64,000 nucleotides of DNA, taken from contig JAKLEA010000023.1 of NCBI GenBank assembly GCA_022711755.1, positions 1 through 64,000 on the forward strand. The letters are read 5' to 3'. The position numbers and the translations under genes were made by a program. Each line of letters begins with the position of its first letter. Position 1 is the stretch's first letter. Of the stretch, positions 31,807-40,041 are shown one piece after another. This DNA comes from Planctomycetota bacterium (GTDB lineage Bacteria; Planctomycetota; Brocadiia; SM23-32; JAKLEA01). The notes below the pieces were generated by a model. It was given only the letters and a program-made list of their open reading frames with translations, did not search any database and was not told the origin of the DNA.

Positions 31807-32813
31807 GAGCGTGGCGGCTCGACGTTCTGGAGCAATCGCTCGATGACGTTCACGCTGTTGACGCCGCCGGCCTCGGCCCTGAAGTTGGGGATTATCCGGT
31901 GCTTCAGGACGGGAAGCGCCAACGCGCGGACGTCTTCGACTGACGCGGCGAAGCGGCCCTCAAGAACTGCGCGGGCCTTCGCGCCGAGGACGAGGAACTG
32001 CGACGCGCGCGGGCCGGCGCCCCATGCGACGTATTCCTTCACGTAATCCCCCGCGGCCGGGTCCTCCGGGCGGCTCGCCCGCGCAAGGCGCACAGCGTAC
32101 AACGCGACGTGATCGGCCACAGGGACGCGCATCACGAAGTCCTGAAGCTTCAGGATTTCCTCCGGATTCAATACGAGGCCCAGCCCCTCCCCCCCGGGGC
32201 TGGTGGTGTTGCGCACGATCTGCAGCTCCTCTTCCTCCGCCGGGTAATCCACGTCAACCTGAAGCATGAATCGGTCAAGCTCCGCCTCAGGCAGCGGGTA
32301 GGTTCCCTCCTGCTCGATGGGGTTCTGCGTGGCAAAGACGAGGAATGGGAGTTCAAGGGGGTAGGTCCGCCCTCCGGCGGTGACGCGATATTCCTGCATG
32401 GCTTGAAGCAGGGCGGCCTGCGTCTTGGGCGGCGTGCGATTGATCTCGTCCGCCAGCAACAGGTTGGCGAAGACCGGGCCGCGCACGAACTGGAACCGCC
32501 GGGACTGCGTTTCCGGGTCCGGCTCAAGTATGTCCGTCCCGGTGATGTCCGCGGGCATGAGGTCCGGGGTGAACTGGATGCGGTTGAACTTAAGGTCGAG
32601 TATGCGGGCCAGACTGCTCACCAGCAGCGTCTTGGCCAGCCCCGGCACGCCGACGAAAAGGCAATGCCCGCGCGAGAACAGGGCGATGAGCAGGTGGTCA
32701 ATGACCTTGTCCTGCCCGACGATGGCCTTTGCAAGCTCGGCTCGGATTTTCTTCCCCGCCGAGGCTATGAGATCCGCGTTGGCGAGATCGGTTCCGGGGA
32801 CAGTCTGTTTCAT
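31803..32813 (-). CDS. MoxR-family AAA+ ATPase
   Basis: The 336-residue protein has Walker A VGVPGLAKT, the MoxR-typical RIQFTPDLMPADITGTDI, Walker B LLLADEINRTPPKTQAALLQAMQE, sensor 1 FLVFATQNPIEQEGTYPLPEAELDRF and the C-terminal lid (VEDVRALALPVLKHRIIPNF). It hydrolyses ATP to remodel client proteins, usually with a vWA/DUF58 partner, which is encoded directly downstream with a 4-base overlap. The upstream neighbours (a gluzincin/TPR protein and a DUF4175-like membrane protein) probably belong to the same envelope-linked module. Confidence 0.96.
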   Translation of the reverse strand: MKQTVPGTDLANADLIASAGKKIRAELAKAIVGQDKVIDHLLIALFSRGHCLFVGVPGLAKTLLVSSLARILDLKFNRIQFTPDLMPADITGTDILEPDPETQSRRFQFVRGPVFANLLLADEINRTPPKTQAALLQAMQEYRVTAGGRTYPLELPFLVFATQNPIEQEGTYPLPEAELDRFMLQVDVDYPAEEEELQIVRNTTSPGGEGLGLVLNPEEILKLQDFVMRVPVADHVALYAVRLARASRPEDPAAGDYVKEYVAWGAGPRASQFLVLGAKARAVLEGRFAASVEDVRALALPVLKHRIIPNFRAEAGGVNSVNVIERLLQNVEPPRS

Positions 32814-32846
32814 TATGGGTTGCGGTCTCCAGACCGGGCTGGGTTG

Positions 32847-34442
32847 TCAGGGGCGCGGGCCGAGGATTATCTCCAGGGCGCGCTTTTCACGCGCGGCCCC
32901 GTCCTCGTCCTCCAGTTGAGCGCAGGCCTGAAGGATATCACGATGGATTGTCGGGTCAAAGGGATTCACGCCGACGGCCTCAAGCAGCGCGTCGCGGGCC
33001 TCCGTAAATCGCCCGGCGGCCAGGTGGGCGCGCCCGGCCACGGCCTGGATGGAAACGTCCTGCGGGAACATCCGCAGCGCGCCGGACGCCTCGCGCAGCG
33101 CCTCTTCGCTCTCCCCGGATTCCAGCAGCGTGCGAGACAGGCGGATCAGCAGGCCGAGGTTCGGCGCGGCGCACGCGCCGCGGGCCTTGCGATATTCGAT
33201 CACGGCGGCCTCCGGGCTGACGCAGCGCAGCATGTCGCCCAGGATGGTGAAATTCCGCGCGGTCTCCGCGTCAAGACTCTCCAGGGATTCCTCAACCGGC
33301 TCGGCGTCCGTCCCCTCGGCCACCTGCGGGCGCGTGGGACGCAGCCCGGCGACCGTTTCCGCCGGCTCACTGCGCATCCACTCGACCCAGCAATCCCAGA
33401 GTGTGCCGCCCTCGATCCCGGCCGCCTTCTCGAAGGCCGCCCGCGCGTCCGCGCCGCCCTTGACTTCATCCAGAACGCTGCGGAAAGCCCCGACCCCGGC
33501 GGCCTTCTCCATCATGCGCACCATCGCGTGAACCTCCGCGAAGGCGAGCGTCGTCTTCGAGCGGTCCCCAAGCTTTGCAAGGCTGGGATGCATTTCCTCA
33601 AGCAAGACCAGTTTGCCCTCGCGCAGGGCGTCGGAAAGCAGCGTTTGCATGGCAGGGGAAAGTTCGTGGGACGCCTCCGAACGCCAGCGCGACTCAAGAT
33701 GCTTGGCCAATCCCTCGTGAAGCCAGACGGGAGCCATGTTGCCGGAAATGCGGACGATGCAGTAATGGACGTATTCGTGCGCCAGAGTGTCGCGCCACGC
33801 GTAGCCCCTCAGATACAGCCGGGGGGAGCAGATCATGATCTTCCCCCAGCGGCAGATGGCGACGGTTCCGGACGTGCTGATGTCGTTGCGGGTCAGGCCG
33901 GAAGCGAGAATGAAGGAGTCGAGGTCCGGGTAAATTTCAACGATAACCAGTTCCCCGGGCAGGTAGTTCAACACGGCCCCAAGCCCGGCGCGGGCAGCCT
34001 CCAGAACCGGCATGGCGTAAAGGGCCATAACCTCGTCCGGCCCTTTGCAGTAGCGCAGGATGAAATGCCCGCCCCGGATTTCCTCAAACTTCGGGGCCTT
34101 CTCGGAGGCGGCGCGGATGCCGGCGATTTCCTGCTTGAGCAGGCCCTTGCAGAGATCCTCGCATTCGGCGCACAGCCGCGCGGCCTCGGCGTAGTCGCCG
34201 CGATAGTAGGCGATCAGCGCCTTCAGCGGCAGCGGGTCCATGAAGTCGGGATACTCGCGTTGGAGCCTTGCGCACGCCTCCTCCGCCGCCGCGACGTCCC
34301 AGCGATAGACGGCCTCGAAACCCGCGCGCGCGATGTCGCCCGGATCGCCTTCCGCGCTTACAATCCGGACCGGCGCGAGCAGCGCAACTGCGACAAACGC
34401 CCGCAGGATCAGGCTACTTGACCATTTCGGAGTAATAGTCAC
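32847..34442 (-). CDS. Secreted gluzincin-type peptidase-like protein with TPR C-terminus
   Basis: The start is GTG 34442, inside the end of the upstream gene (29-base overlap), with GAGG about 10 bases upstream; a signal peptide follows (SLILRAFVAVALLAPVRIVSA). The N-terminal part has TPR-like helices. The middle has DTLAHEYVHYCIVRISGN with the HExxH zinc motif at about residue 221, and PVWLHEGLAKHLE, whose Glu fits the third gluzincin ligand. The last 180 residues are tetratricopeptide-like (LGLLIRLSRTLLESGESEEALREASGALRMFPQDVSIQAVAGRAHLAAGRFTEAR). It could be a periplasmic protease or a substrate-docking factor for the MoxR module. The substrate is unknown. Confidence 0.85.
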   Translation of the reverse strand: MTITPKWSSSLILRAFVAVALLAPVRIVSAEGDPGDIARAGFEAVYRWDVAAAEEACARLQREYPDFMDPLPLKALIAYYRGDYAEAARLCAECEDLCKGLLKQEIAGIRAASEKAPKFEEIRGGHFILRYCKGPDEVMALYAMPVLEAARAGLGAVLNYLPGELVIVEIYPDLDSFILASGLTRNDISTSGTVAICRWGKIMICSPRLYLRGYAWRDTLAHEYVHYCIVRISGNMAPVWLHEGLAKHLESRWRSEASHELSPAMQTLLSDALREGKLVLLEEMHPSLAKLGDRSKTTLAFAEVHAMVRMMEKAAGVGAFRSVLDEVKGGADARAAFEKAAGIEGGTLWDCWVEWMRSEPAETVAGLRPTRPQVAEGTDAEPVEESLESLDAETARNFTILGDMLRCVSPEAAVIEYRKARGACAAPNLGLLIRLSRTLLESGESEEALREASGALRMFPQDVSIQAVAGRAHLAAGRFTEARDALLEAVGVNPFDPTIHRDILQACAQLEDEDGAAREKRALEIILGPRP

Positions 34443-37400
34443 GATTCAGTTCCTCATACTCCCGCGGCAGACCCCGGCGCATGGCCTCAAGGATTGCCTC
34501 GCGGTATTCGCGCGGAACCTCGTGGGATTCCGGCCCCGGAATCTTCACGAATCCCGCATTTATGCCCTTCGGACCGTACGGCGGAAACATGCCGAAAGCC
34601 TGGTGGCGCAGCGGGACGCTTTGCCCCTTCGCAGCCTTCTGAAGAGTTTGCATCGCCTCCTCAAGACCTTTGCAGGCCTTGCCCAGTTCCGAGATGGCGT
34701 TCTGCTCCGCGTCAAGGGCCGTGGACGGATTCAACTGACCGAGGCTCTTTCCCGCGTCTTCCATGAACCCGCCCGCTGACTGGAGGCATTCGGACGCCTC
34801 TTCGGAAGGGACCGGAGACCTCTTTGAAAGCTTGTCAATCTCCGCCGCCGCTTCGGCAAGGTCCTTGCGGATCTCGTCCTGCTCCTTCCTCTGCCCGGCG
34901 AGCGTCTCCTTCAATTCCGACGACATTGATTTCGGGTCCCCGCGCTCCGCGTCGCGCAGTAGGTTCTCAATATCGCTGATGATGGCCCTGTCGAGGGCGA
35001 GGATTCGGGCGGCTCCGGTCCTCACCGGGTCATCCTTCTCCGCGGCCGCAGCGCTATCGGTGGCAGGCGTTTTCGGCGAAAGCTGAATCCTGGCCCCGCG
35101 TCCCGCCGCGTCCCCGGATGCCGCAGGATCGGCGTCGTCGGACCCAAGGTCCGCTCCCAGGCCCGCCGCTATGTTTTCAGCGTGAACCAGCAGTCGTTTT
35201 GCCTGGTTGAGCGATTCGACGGCGTTGCGCCTGCTCAGAAAATGCTCCAGGGAGGAGACGACCTTGACGGCGGACTGGAACTGCGCGTTGATCCAATCCC
35301 CCAGCGAGGCGGAGGTCTGCATCTGCGCCATGTCCCTGTCGAGTCGTTGCAACTGTTGAATGACGCCGGCGCGTTCTTCGGGCGTCATGGGATCCGCCTG
35401 CGCCGCTGCGTCGCGCAATCGCGCGGTCAGAGCTTCGCGCGCCGCCCTTTTGCTTATTCGCTGCTGCGCGATCTGCTCTCCGCTCTCAACCTGAAGCCTG
35501 TTGAGCAGGGACTTGATCTCCGCAACCCGTTTCTCCTGCCTGCGGAAGAAGTCTTCGAGTTGCATCCCTTGCAGCCGCGTCTGCGCCGCCTGCCGGGCCT
35601 CGGCCCCTGCTTCCCTCGTCTTCCGGGCAAGCTCCGTCTCCCGCTTCTCAATGTCCTTGAGCTTTTCGGCCAGCTTGCCGACCTCGGCCGCGTCCGCGCC
35701 GTAACGCATCTGCTGGTATCCTGCGAGGCCGAGTTGCGCCCCCTGCGCCGCGCGTTCAAGGTTCGAGGCGAGTTCCTGGGCCAGCCTCATCGCTTCCTCG
35801 ATGTCTCCAGACTCGAAGGCCGCCTCCATGCGGGCGTAGTTTTCGTCCAGGGAAGTCTCGCCCTCGCGCCGCAGCGCGTCGGCGTTGGCGAATTCCGCCG
35901 GCAACTCTTTGGAAAGCTCGGCAAGTTGTTCGCGCAACTCCTCAAGCTGGCTTCGCAGCAGCCGCGCCTGGGCCATGACGTGCTCGCGCAGGCTCGCGTC
36001 CTCCGGCTTCTCCTTCAAAAGGTCCTTCAGACGATTAAGCTCGGCCAGAGTCTCATTGACTTTTTCTCGAAGTAGCTGGATCAGTTGTCCCCGCTCCCGC
36101 TTGACACCGGCGCTCAGTTCCAGAATTCCGTCCTCAACCGCCGCGACGACGCGGGACTGGCCGGCGGCCAGCTCCGGGCGGAGCTTGTCCGCCTCCCCGG
36201 ACGCGCGCGGGGCCGCGCGAAGTGGCTCGATCAACGCCCCCCATTCCAGGTGCGCCAGGGTGAGTCTCTGCTGGAACTTCTCCATCGCCGCAAGCAGCGC
36301 CGCGTCGGCCAGGTCCGATGCCGCCATTTCCGAAGTCAACCCCTCCAGCGAGAGAAGGAGCTTGCCGATGGCCCGGAAAAGCGAGGTTTGATCGCGCAGC
36401 AGGATTGCCGGATCGGACGCCTCCGCCCAGTCCGGCGTCTTGGTCAGCAGCGCGGCCAGCGCGGCAAGGGCCTCGCGAAGAAACGCCTCCTGCGCCGCAA
36501 TGAGTTTGCTCAGTTCTGATTCCCGGCTGTCAATGAGCAGGTAGAACCGCCTGCCGGCGGTCCTCTTAGGCCCGGTCACGGTGTCATTGTCCAAGCACTC
36601 AAGCCAGCACGGTATCGGCCGTCCGGTCGGGATTTCCGCGTCCGCCAAGGACCACCTGAAGAGATCGGACGCGTTCCGGACCGGCTTGTCGTGGCGGGCT
36701 ATCGGGATGCGCTTCACGCCCGGGCGGGAGATGACCGCCGGGGCGCTCACAGGTTCAGGTTTGTTCTCCCATTGGACGGGATATCGCCCTCCTTCTGCGC
36801 CGGTTGCTTCTGGAGCTTCCGCCGCGTCCGGCGGGGAGGCGTCCACGACGAGGTCAACCGCTGCAATTCCGAAGTCGTCGGTAGCGTCATATAGGATTGA
36901 AACGTCGTCGCGCCCGGAGACTGAGAGCGTGCCGTCCGGCAGGAGCCTGTCTGCGGGCAATTGCGCGGAGATCGAGGGCATCTCGTCGCGGGGCGCCTCA
37001 ATCCGGAACTCGGCGCTCTCCGTCCCGCCATCAGTGGCGGGCGCTCGCCACTTGTATGAGGAGTCGTTAAGTATTGGCAGCCGGACTTCGAATCGCCCGT
37101 CCTCCAGTTTACGCGCGGGAAGGCGCGTCCCATCCAGCAGGGCAACCTCGGCGCTCTGCGCCGGAGTCCCAAGCCGCGCCGTAAGCGAGGCTTCGGAACC
37201 TTTCAGCGCGGAAAGGTTCCCGTCGCATCCGGAGATGCGTTTCTCCGGCATCCCGGTATAACTCGGATAACGGTAGGCTACGCTGACGTCAGAAACGGGC
37301 AGGGCGGAATTTCCGGTTTGCGCGGAAGGCGCGGTCGCCTGGGACGGCGCCGCGATGAGGCGGCGGGACGCGCCCGGCGAAGCAATCTCCAGCGCGGCAA

Positions 37401-37893
37401 GGCAGAACGCTGAGAAGGTCAGGAGCAGAAGGCCGGGCTTCCAGAAGGATGCCTGTATGAGGGAGGCGTCCACCCCGCCGACGGATTCCGCGGCGGTTCT
37501 GATGGCCGCCCACATAAGCTCCGTGGAGCATCGTTGCTTGCCGCCTGCCCGTAGCGCGCGCCCGAAACTCTCAGCGTTGGAAAGCGCGCCGCACAGCCCG
37601 GGATTGCGCGCCTCAAGCCGGAAGGCGACGTCGCTTAGCCTGCGCAGCGGCATGAGCAGTGACAGCGCCAGCCACGCCGGAACGGCGACGGCCGCAGATG
37701 ATGCGGCCATGAGGCACGGTCCGGCCCAGCGTTCGAGTCCTGGGCGCATTGCGACGCCAAGAACGCCCAGGCAGAAGATCGCCGCGAACGCGCCCGCCGC
37801 CGCTATGACCGCCTGTAGGAAGACGGACATCGCGGCCCGCAGGCGACATGCGCGCAGAAAATCTTCGAGGGCGTCCAGTTCGTTTTCTCTCAT
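34414..37893 (-). CDS. DUF4175-like large membrane and coiled-coil protein, 1159 aa
   Basis: Residues of about 22-50 and 58-82 form two membrane helices, and 150-170 a third (LLLLTFSAFCLAALEIA); SDVAFRLEARNPGLCGALSNAESF between them is typical of DUF4175-type proteins next to MoxR/DUF58. A periplasmic beta-rich part follows (ISVAYRYPSYTGMPEK, DDVSILYDATDDFGIAAVDLVVD). From about residue 520 the protein is a very long coiled coil rich in Glu/Lys/Arg (KRERGQLIQLLREKVNETLAELNR, QARLLRSQLEELREQLAELSKEL). The C-terminal KRSPVP and YREAILEAMRRGLPREYEELNRDYYSEM segment also matches what I know of this family. Its job is unknown; it is the promoter-proximal gene of the MoxR module. Confidence 0.85.
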   Translation of the reverse strand: MRENELDALEDFLRACRLRAAMSVFLQAVIAAAGAFAAIFCLGVLGVAMRPGLERWAGPCLMAASSAAVAVPAWLALSLLMPLRRLSDVAFRLEARNPGLCGALSNAESFGRALRAGGKQRCSTELMWAAIRTAAESVGGVDASLIQASFWKPGLLLLTFSAFCLAALEIASPGASRRLIAAPSQATAPSAQTGNSALPVSDVSVAYRYPSYTGMPEKRISGCDGNLSALKGSEASLTARLGTPAQSAEVALLDGTRLPARKLEDGRFEVRLPILNDSSYKWRAPATDGGTESAEFRIEAPRDEMPSISAQLPADRLLPDGTLSVSGRDDVSILYDATDDFGIAAVDLVVDASPPDAAEAPEATGAEGGRYPVQWENKPEPVSAPAVISRPGVKRIPIARHDKPVRNASDLFRWSLADAEIPTGRPIPCWLECLDNDTVTGPKRTAGRRFYLLIDSRESELSKLIAAQEAFLREALAALAALLTKTPDWAEASDPAILLRDQTSLFRAIGKLLLSLEGLTSEMAASDLADAALLAAMEKFQQRLTLAHLEWGALIEPLRAAPRASGEADKLRPELAAGQSRVVAAVEDGILELSAGVKRERGQLIQLLREKVNETLAELNRLKDLLKEKPEDASLREHVMAQARLLRSQLEELREQLAELSKELPAEFANADALRREGETSLDENYARMEAAFESGDIEEAMRLAQELASNLERAAQGAQLGLAGYQQMRYGADAAEVGKLAEKLKDIEKRETELARKTREAGAEARQAAQTRLQGMQLEDFFRRQEKRVAEIKSLLNRLQVESGEQIAQQRISKRAAREALTARLRDAAAQADPMTPEERAGVIQQLQRLDRDMAQMQTSASLGDWINAQFQSAVKVVSSLEHFLSRRNAVESLNQAKRLLVHAENIAAGLGADLGSDDADPAASGDAAGRGARIQLSPKTPATDSAAAAEKDDPVRTGAARILALDRAIISDIENLLRDAERGDPKSMSSELKETLAGQRKEQDEIRKDLAEAAAEIDKLSKRSPVPSEEASECLQSAGGFMEDAGKSLGQLNPSTALDAEQNAISELGKACKGLEEAMQTLQKAAKGQSVPLRHQAFGMFPPYGPKGINAGFVKIPGPESHEVPREYREAILEAMRRGLPREYEELNRDYYSEMVK

Positions 37894-37990
37894 TGAATCA
37901 CGCCCGAAATCCCGGTGGTTCGAACATTATATTATACCGTCCCGACCTGAGCCAAAGGATCGGACAAAATCGCGGCCCGGGTCGCCGGCC

Positions 37991-38031
37991 AAAAAAACGA
38001 AAGGGATGAGGAGAACTCCTCCCCATCCCTT
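37991..38031 (-). terminator. Rho-independent terminator of the 38067 gene
   Basis: On the minus strand an interrupted stem (AAGGGATG pairs with CATCCCTT; inner AGGAG with CTCCT) is followed by a T-rich run including seven consecutive T. It lies 36 bases after the stop codon at 38067. Confidence 0.8.
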
Positions 38032-38066
38032 CCGATTCAAACCCGATTCCCGAATGCCGGACGGCC

Positions 38067-39785
38067 TCAGGCCACGTCGCCCTTGACCGCGTAATCCGCT
38101 TCCGGCGCGCGCGTCACCCATGACACTTTCTGCTGTGACGCGATAGCCCACTGGTCTGCGTCCGCGCCGGCCGTTCCAACGCGTCCCCCGACGCGAACAT
38201 ATGAAAGTTTTCCAACTCCTTTTATACTGTCCGGGACATAGGGAGCGCCATTCTCGCCGCCGTCGCTGAACGGATTGGAGGCGCTTGCCGTCGGGCCGTG
38301 CTCATTCCAGACCCCGACCAGAACGTTGCTATGGTCAATATCCCGTCCGACGTAGAGCTGCCACAATTCCACAGTCTTGCCGGCCGGAAGGGATCTTACG
38401 CCGACGCCGACGTCGGTTCCGCGCATATTGCCGTAGACGATGAGGTTGCGGATTCCGTCATCCGCGATTATGGACGCGCGTCCGTCCACGTCCGAGTCCG
38501 TGTTCATCGCCCGGAAGAATTCGATGCGACGGGCGTCCACGTTGCCTCTGAAAACACCCTGGGCGACGCTCACGTGCGTCAGCACGCCGCCGCTGGTTAT
38601 TCTGCCGGCAAGGTCTCCCTGCAGGACGAAAATCCGCTCTGCGTTGCCGTCCAAAATCATGGTTCCGTCAAAATCCCCGAGCTGGACAAGGAATGTGCTC
38701 ATCTGCCCCGCGTTAATCTGGCCCAAGGCTCCGCCTCTAATAATGGCATTGGTTATCCATCCGTCGGATGAGAGGGCGCTGGCTGGAGTAAGCGATCCGA
38801 GTGTCACGAACGTCGCAATGCCGCTTGTTCCCCGAATATGAGAGCTGACGTCACCAACGCTGTAGAACGACCTTATCGAATCGGCATTAATGTCTCCGGA
38901 AACTGGCCCTGCGGCGAAAAATGATCCCATCGTCCCGCCAAGCATTATGTCGCTTCTGGCCGCGCCGCCACAGTAAAGAGACTCGATTCCCCCGCCCGCA
39001 TTAATGGCTCCTTCGAGGTCCTTTTTCACGAACAAAGTCCTGATGCTGCGTGTGAGTTCGATTTCCGCGTCAACATCGCCGAGGGAGAGGAGAAGGCCGA
39101 TCTCGCGCCCGTTGATTCCTCCTTTAAGGCTCTTGTCGCTGTTCAGGATTATGTTGTTGATGGCTCCGTTGGCCGCGTGGATGGAGGCGCCGGACGGAAT
39201 CGTCATGAAGCCGTCAACCGCAAGATCTGATCCGGGCATCCCGGTCATGCCGGACCTTAGCGACACCGTGCCCATTCCCTGGGAAGCCGCGATGAAACCG
39301 ACATTGCCGCCGCCGACGCGCTGATCGGCGAAGGTCAGCAACTGGCCTTCGACCGCAATGCCGATTCCGGTGGAGTCAGCCAATTCCCACTTCCCCATGT
39401 TCAGAAAGACGGCCCTGGCTATGACAATGACTCCGGAAGAGGTTCCGAATATGGCGAGATCGTTTGCGGGGTCATAGGCGTTGTATTTTGAGCCGTCGGT
39501 TTCATCGTAATCCCCGTTTATGGTAATGCCTGTGCCTATGCCGTCACAGTCGTAGACGAAGACGCGGCCGTGGCCGGTATTGACGACGCCAAGCAGGTCC
39601 GGGCCGGCTGCCGCAGCGACAGGAGGCTCCAGCGGCGACTCAACCACCGCCAGGAACTCGCTTCCAAGCGGCAGGATATCCGCCTGGGCGTAAACCGACT
39701 CCGCCATGTTCTGGTCCGCGGGAGCCTGCCCGCCCAGCATCAGGCGTTGTTCCAACCTCTCTGGAATTTGAAACATTTTCTTCAT
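38067..39785 (-). CDS. Surface protein with LEPR-XLL-like N-terminus and beta-helix-like repeats
   Basis: ATG 39785 is preferred over the longer frame because GGAGGGAG lies 6 bases upstream. The protein opens with FQIPERLEQRLMLGGQAP, which resembles the LEPR-XLL motif (FExLEPRxLL) found at the N-terminus of large surface proteins in planctomycetes and relatives. The rest is Gly/Asp/Asn-rich with a loose repeat of about 20-22 residues in the pattern GGxLGQINAGQMSTFLVQLGDFDG, giving alternating hydrophobic strands (IRTLFVKKDLEGAINAGGGIESLYCGG, GNAERIFVLQGDLAGRIT). That pattern suggests a right-handed beta-helix. No enzyme motif is seen. It has its own promoter and terminator, so it is a single-gene unit. 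Confidence 0.78.
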   Translation of the reverse strand: MKKMFQIPERLEQRLMLGGQAPADQNMAESVYAQADILPLGSEFLAVVESPLEPPVAAAAGPDLLGVVNTGHGRVFVYDCDGIGTGITINGDYDETDGSKYNAYDPANDLAIFGTSSGVIVIARAVFLNMGKWELADSTGIGIAVEGQLLTFADQRVGGGNVGFIAASQGMGTVSLRSGMTGMPGSDLAVDGFMTIPSGASIHAANGAINNIILNSDKSLKGGINGREIGLLLSLGDVDAEIELTRSIRTLFVKKDLEGAINAGGGIESLYCGGAARSDIMLGGTMGSFFAAGPVSGDINADSIRSFYSVGDVSSHIRGTSGIATFVTLGSLTPASALSSDGWITNAIIRGGALGQINAGQMSTFLVQLGDFDGTMILDGNAERIFVLQGDLAGRITSGGVLTHVSVAQGVFRGNVDARRIEFFRAMNTDSDVDGRASIIADDGIRNLIVYGNMRGTDVGVGVRSLPAGKTVELWQLYVGRDIDHSNVLVGVWNEHGPTASASNPFSDGGENGAPYVPDSIKGVGKLSYVRVGGRVGTAGADADQWAIASQQKVSWVTRAPEADYAVKGDVA

Positions 39786-40010
39786 CTCTGCTCCCTCCGC
39801 CCGCGCTCGGCGGGCCTGCGCCGATAGCCTGATCCCGCAGCAGGGACCTTCCCTCTCCGGAATCGCCATACGGATTATTTCTGTTCTTTCTCGCGGGGGC
39901 CGAGGACCTTTAAGCGCCCTCGAACCGCGCCCCTCCGCGCGTTTCTCGTATCGCAATGTTCCGGGAAAACGGCGTCCTGGCGTCCGTCCCCTCTCAACCG
40001 GAACACAATG

Positions 40011-40039
40011 ATAATAACAGATTATTTGACGAAAATCAA
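40011..40039 (-). promoter_or_regulatory. Promoter of the 38067-39785 gene
   Basis: TTGATT (40034-40039) and TATTAT (40011-40016) on the minus strand with a 17-base spacer. It lies directly after the FGE-FHA gene stop and implies a leader of about 220 bases before the ATG at 39785. Confidence 0.55.
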
Positions 40040-40041
40040 CA

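Noticed and set aside
32109..34421. A 770-residue open frame on the plus strand
   Set aside because: It runs antisense to moxR and the gluzincin-TPR gene, has no ribosome binding site, and its composition (many Arg, Gly, His, Gln) is that of a high-GC shadow frame.
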